From the NCBI RefSeq assembly GCF_932294415.1, contig NC_065544.1, positions 24,217,351 through 24,281,350 of the forward strand: a DNA stretch of 64,000 bases, in the 5' to 3' direction. The notes under the pieces are model-generated. The model had not been told where the DNA came from. It saw only the letters and a program-made list of their open reading frames with translations, and searched no databases. This stretch comes from Quercus robur. Its lineage: Eukaryota; Streptophyta; Magnoliopsida; Fagales; Fagaceae. Positions 57,706 to 64,000 of this stretch are shown here, one piece after another (position 1 is the first letter of the stretch; each line of letters begins with the position of its first letter). Made by a program: the position numbers and the translations under genes.

Positions 57706-58711
57706 GAATGACCCTAAGGATCTACAAGCTTTTTGTCAGTTCTGTGCTGCTCAAGTCCTAGCCGGCCAGAGGAAATGAGGATTTCTGACCAAAATTGGGG
57801 TTGACAACGTGATTGAGCAGTTGGGTAACATGGGAAAAGTGGTGACTCACCTTCAGATTAAAAACAAATGGGATCATCTGAAAAAAGGGTGGAAGGATTA
57901 TAACCAGTGTTTTGACAATGAGACTGGGTTGGGTTATGATGCTGGAACTGGGATGCTTGAGGCCCCTGATGAGTGGTGGACTCAAAAGATTGCGGTTAAT
58001 TCACGTTACATAATTATGAAATTCTTTATTGTCTACAACTATATTATTGTGTTCTAACTACTGGTTGTCCACACGTAGGCATGTCCCATTGCAAAAACCT
58101 TTAAAAATAAAGTTTTGCCGAATCGTGACTACCTGAACATCATGTATGGAGGCACGGTTGCAACGGGGAAAAATGCGTTCTGCACGAGCGGTCAATTACC
58201 AAAGGAAACCACCGAAGGGTCTGGGGACTCTGCTGATAGCACAGAATTTGTTGACCCCTAATGTGAACCGTTTGTGAATGTTGACGCAATGGAGGTTGAA
58301 GGTCCATCATCATCGAGGGCAGGACCAGTAGTGAGTAAGGGGAAAGGCTTGGCAACTAGTGTCCACCTTTTCAAGCCAATGTACAAGAAATAAATAAAAA
58401 AGCATTCAGTTGCGCAAGAGATGTCCGACTCTTTGAAGAGCATCTCAAATGTTATTGTTGAGAGTAGAAGTGTAAGTACACGTAAGGATATTGCTTCCAC
58501 AGCAACTACTCAAGTTAAAGCCATTTTGGACATGGTGTTGAGTCTTCCAGGGGTGTACTCGGGTCATTACCTTCATCTGTTCAGCACCATCTACTTCATG
58601 GAAAAAGAGTGGAGTAGGCACATGTTTCCTGCACTTGGCGATAACAAGGATGTCCAACTGAAGTGGCTAGAAAAAGAGTACCAAAGGCACCCTGAATTTT
58701 ATATTGACTGA
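57703..58711 (+). pseudogene. Harbinger-type Myb/SANT-like ORF1, decayed
   Basis: Frames join as a Myb/SANT-like protein of the kind encoded by PIF/Harbinger elements. They run from NDPKDLQAFCQFCAAQVLAG to LQIKNKWDHLKKGWKDYNQC and GMLEAPDEWWTQKI. An intron at about 58001-58078 (GTTAAT to CACGTAG) is followed by ACPIAKTFKNKVLPNRDYLN and YGGTVATG. The end, LKWLEKEYQRHPEFYID, is in frame. In-frame stops at 57776, 58258 and 58391 show it is no longer translated in full. No DDE transposase lies nearby. A host L10-interacting MYB-like gene copy is an alternative. Confidence 0.7.
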
Positions 58712-59109
58712 AGGAAAGAAAATTGTCTCGATAGGAACACGGGCTTGGTGTAGTAATCGGATTTTCAGTGTTGTACTTGTTGCACTATTGTTTTTTTTTT
58801 TTTTTTTATTGGTAGAAACTAAAGCTTACCATGGGTGTGTATGTAAGACAATGCTCATCATTCCTATGTCAACTTCTCGGTATATTTATATATGTTTTCC
58901 CAATGCCTCTTTTAGCTATCTTTTTTGTATTTTTGATGGTTATGCATTGTTATTTGTGGTAAACTTTGATGATGGTCGTTTATGTTTGGCAAGAAGAAGT
59001 CATGGGATATATATTATCCTTGAAGCAAGTTCTATGTGTTGTGGTTGTTTTTTTGGTTCTGTCAATATATTTATCCACGGTTGGTTGTTTGACTGATTTT
59101 AGCCATTTG

Positions 59110-59330
59110 TATTAAACAGGGTTGGTTGTTGAACTGTGCAATATTTCTCCTTATAACATTGTTTGACCATGCAACCAGCCCTGTTTGACTGTGCAATGGC
59201 TGAAAAAATAATGTTATGGCTGGTTGCACAGTCAAACAGGGCTGGAAAAACAATGTTATGGCTGGTTGCACAGTCAAACAGGGTTGCAATATTGTTTCCA
59301 GCCCTGTGCAATATTGACTGTGCTCTCACA
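59110..59330. repeat. Cluster of inverted and direct repeats
   Basis: A unit containing ATGTTATGGCTGGTTGCACA and GTCAAACAGGGCTGG occurs twice in direct order (about 59212-59285). A partner in reverse orientation lies at about 59155-59200 (GCAACCAGCCCTGTTTGAC). Confidence 0.7.
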
Positions 59331-59774
59331 TACATATAATAGTCACATTTTTATTAACTCCTCTATGCTAACAAAGAGTTTTCTTACTTATTAACTCCTC
59401 TAGTCACAGTACAAACCTTTTAGTCATAATTTATATTAAAAATATATATAGCATAGTATTACATATTAGGCTGTACAAATTGAACTCCAAGGCTGGTTGT
59501 TTGACTGATTGCAGCCATTTATTAGTCAACCTTTACACCCTAATGAGTGTATATACACAGTAAGAGAAGCTATGAGTGTATATGAGAGTGTTGGTTAGTA
59601 GTCACTGGTACTGTTCACACAACCCCTACTATTTTTGTGCCCCTATTGTTCACACAGCCCATATTGGCAGTAACATTGAACATTGATTTCTAAACTTCCT
59701 TTTCAAGGCATGGTATTAACATGATTTTAACATGGTTGTAGGATATCTATTTTGCAGTTCAGACTCAAACTCAG

Positions 59775-59880
59775 GGGGTGCATCAGGGCTGCATTAGTCG
59801 CTGCATCAGGTGCTGCATCAAAGTACATCAGGTGCTGCATCAGGGTGCATCAGCTGTTGCATTAAGGGGTGCATCAAGAT
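59775..59880 (+). repeat. Degenerate GCATCAG minisatellite
   Basis: About eight imperfect copies of GGTGCTGCATCAG-like units in 105 bp. Confidence 0.75.
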
Positions 59881-60485
59881 ATAAATTGAAATGTAACTGT
59901 AGTAGGATTGGCTGAAGTCACTAATAGGTATTTTGGTTAATTTCAATATTTTTGTTAGGCATATATGCTTCTTTCCTTAAAGACTCTTTCTTTTGTTCAT
60001 CTTCTACTTATGAGGACCTAATTGGTTGAACATTACTACTTACTGGCATGACTATTGTTTACATGTTGCACTTTTGTGCTTTACATTTTCTGGAATGATA
60101 AAATCACATCAAGGTATTCCTTATGGTTTACTCAAACTACTTTTATTCTTCTGCAGTTGCCAATCTTAAAGCCTTATAAAATTCATATCTCTAGTTTCAA
60201 TCTTCCCCTGCCTTTCTCTTGAGGCATGACTCATTGACTCCGATAGTGAAATTTTTTACTCATGTGTATTAGTAGAAGCTATCAATTGATATTTTTTTTT
60301 TCTTTGAGGGACATTTTTTTTCTATTCTATACATAATATTCCAAAATGAAATTAGAAAAGAATTGGGAAGGGAAAATGCTGATTTGAACCATAAATGGGA
60401 CTAAAATTTTTATGTAGCTGCATTAAGAAATTACTGAATTGACAAGAGATTACATATCTCTACATTGAAACAAACAAGCTAGTAT

Positions 60486-61726
60486 CTAAAACAGTACACC
60501 TAAGTATGCTTCAAGTGCTAGACTAAAATAGTACAACCAAACATGACAAAAACAATCACTTAAGCAAGAATTTTTGCATGCATCCTCACTGACTATTTGA
60601 TAATCATAGTCATTGGGTGGACAATCCATGTTAATCAACTCTGTGACTGTGATATAGAAATGTTGATCTGACTGCTCCAATCCTTCATCACAAGTTTGTG
60701 GAGCAAAGTTTTGCTTGCATCCTTTTACCTTATTATCTGAATCCAGATAAGCATAACCTGGTAGACAGTTGCAGATTGGTTCCTGATGATAACCTAGTGT
60801 TCAATAGCTATTAAATCCACAAGGTGCTGCACCAACATATAGTGAGAAGGCCTAGCATATATCTGAAGGAATGTTAGATGTAATTGACCATGCTAGAAGC
60901 CACACTCCAGCACTTGTGCCATTGGCCTTGGGGTAAATGTATTGCCTAAAATTTCCATCATAATCTAAAGTTCCTCTCTGAAAGAAATCTATTGTTGAAA
61001 CTGGGTTCTTTGATATAAGGTCCAGTAGAGTTCCATTTCTTGCCATAATGTAGATGTTGCCAGATTGGTTGAAAAGAAACTGAATGCCAGTACCCATTGT
61101 ATTGCTTTCCCAATACTTCTCACAAAATTAAGTGTGACATCAAAAAGGGACAGTACAAGATCTCCATCGGATTGTAGAAGAAATTGGAAGTTTCCAATTG
61201 ATTAATTTGTTTCTGATACACGAGAAACAAGTATGCTGTCTTGATTTAGTACTTGAGTTGGCAATATGGTGGCAGTTGGAGAGTTAAAGCTTTCCCATAA
61301 GTTGACATAATCTTGTCTTGCAAGCACAAAGTTCCCAGTGTTGAGCATGGATACATAGTTAACTCCACTAGCATCAACATCAGCAGCCCAAACCTGCTGC
61401 ATATTTGTGTCGGAGAGAACTAGCTGGCCACCTGTTGTAAGCTCAACTTTGGATCCATTTTGGACTAGATTATTTCCATTGGCTGACCAAATTATGGTTT
61501 TTTCTGGGATTTTGTCAAACCATATAGCTAGTAAAAAGTTTATAGCAAAAATTGGTCGGAATCCAAAAGCAAACTCACCAGATGGTGGATTCCAGGAAGA
61601 GTTATCATCAAGAGCAATGAGATAAGATCCCAAGCTATTGTTTGCATTAGTTTGAGCCAAAGTGGAAGGGGGAAGCAGCCAAAGAAGGAACAAGTAATGG
61701 ATATGGTGTGACAGAGCAAAAGCCAT
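60486..61726 (-). pseudogene. G-type lectin receptor-kinase pseudogene (S-domain only)
   Basis: The frame from ATG 61726 has a signal peptide (HYLFLLWLLPPSTLAQTN). A bulb-type lectin domain follows, with GEFAFGFRPI, LAIWFDKIPEKTIIWSANG and NTGNFVLARQD. It meets a TAA at 61202. Homology continues in other frames. At 60852-61097 is GTGIQFLFNQSGNIYIMARN, with a stop at its end. Then come a cysteine-rich EGF-like part and, at 60486-60680, a PAN-like segment (DCPPNDYDYQIVSEDACKNS). At least one frameshift and several stops are visible. No transmembrane helix or kinase domain follows, so it is 3'-truncated. It matches the LECRK/RLK1 group. Confidence 0.85.
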
Positions 61727-62265
<539 letters not shown>

Positions 62266-62267
62266 TA

Positions 62268-62589
62268 GTGTGTGTTTGGGTTCGACTTAAGTTGCGTTGC
62301 GTTTCTTGTTCCTGCGTTTCTATTTTTTTTTTTTTTTTTTTTTTTTCACGCGTTTTGTTTTGGAGTAATGCGGTTACTGTTCATTGAACAGTAACCGCAA
62401 ATATTGACTTTCTGTAGTGAACAGTGCACATATGCACTGTTCACGGACCCACAAATTACACTTTTCAGCAACTTTTTCATTAAAAATGGGTCCCACGGTA
62501 CTATTCACACATTTAAAAATTATTTTACTACAGTGTTTTCAGTTTTCAATTTTCAGTTTCAGCAAAATAAGTTCTATCCAAACACACCC
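62268..62589. mobile_element. Tourist-like MITE with nested palindromes
   Basis: A 322-bp element with inverted ends GTGTGTGTTTGG and the complement of CCAAACACACCC. TTA lies at 62265-62267 and 62590-62592. Inside are two strong palindromes: 62370-62398 with 14-bp arms (GCGGTTACTGTTCA) and 62417-62444 with 12-bp arms (GTGAACAGTGCA). A T-run sits at about 62322-62346. Confidence 0.8.
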
Positions 62590-62592
62590 TTA

Positions 62593-64000
<1,408 letters not shown>

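Larger units (their letters stand above)
58712..60485. other. Spacer with short repeat clusters
   Basis: Holds the inverted and direct repeat cluster at 59110-59330 and the GCATCAG repeats at 59775-59880. No gene. Confidence 0.45.

Overview
This window is nuclear DNA of a flowering plant, most likely a woody eudicot. It is AT-rich, its genes have introns, and it holds pieces of plastid DNA, many small non-autonomous DNA transposons (hAT, Mutator and PIF/Harbinger types), LINE and SINE remnants and TRIM-type retroelements. The species cannot be fixed from sequence alone.

Layout. 1-2180: rearranged plastid-derived fragments (accD, rpoB, rps2, rrn23, rrn16), split by a hAT element. 2542-3743: a Pack-MULE carrying pieces of a cytosolic ribosomal protein S15 gene. 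3744-9391: gene-poor spacer. 9392-12670: a four-exon NPH3/BTB gene (+ strand, close to Arabidopsis At1g67900). 14100-23170: a tangle of locally duplicated blocks containing two tandem copies of a LINE 3' end and a hAT insertion. 24245 to about 27590: a SAC51-type bHLH gene (- strand) whose leader encodes the conserved 53-residue uORF, split by an intron. 27640-41520: spacer with a LINE fragment, hAT-like and Mutator-like elements, an LTR remnant, a SINE and a foldback element. 41524-42492: an intronless mitochondrial dicarboxylate carrier gene (- strand). 44962-45141: an orphan 59-codon ORF behind a long CT tract. 45282-45938: a TRIM next to a second LTR. 49670-53870: the five-exon FKBP12 gene (- strand), with SINEs and an inverted-repeat element in its introns. 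55239-58711: a Tourist-like element and a decayed Harbinger-type Myb ORF. 60486-61726: a G-type lectin receptor-kinase pseudogene. 62268-62589: another Tourist-like MITE.

Four protein-coding genes look intact: the NPH3-like gene, the SAC51-like gene, the dicarboxylate carrier and FKBP12. They do not form one pathway. The SAC51-like and FKBP12 genes are neighbours in Arabidopsis (AT5G64340 and AT5G64350, from memory), so their presence together here suggests an old syntenic block swollen by transposons. The most informative regulatory feature is the SAC51 uORF, which in Arabidopsis links translation of the bHLH protein to thermospermine. Exon limits were read by eye from splice signals and reading-frame continuity. 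Edges of degenerate repeats are approximate.
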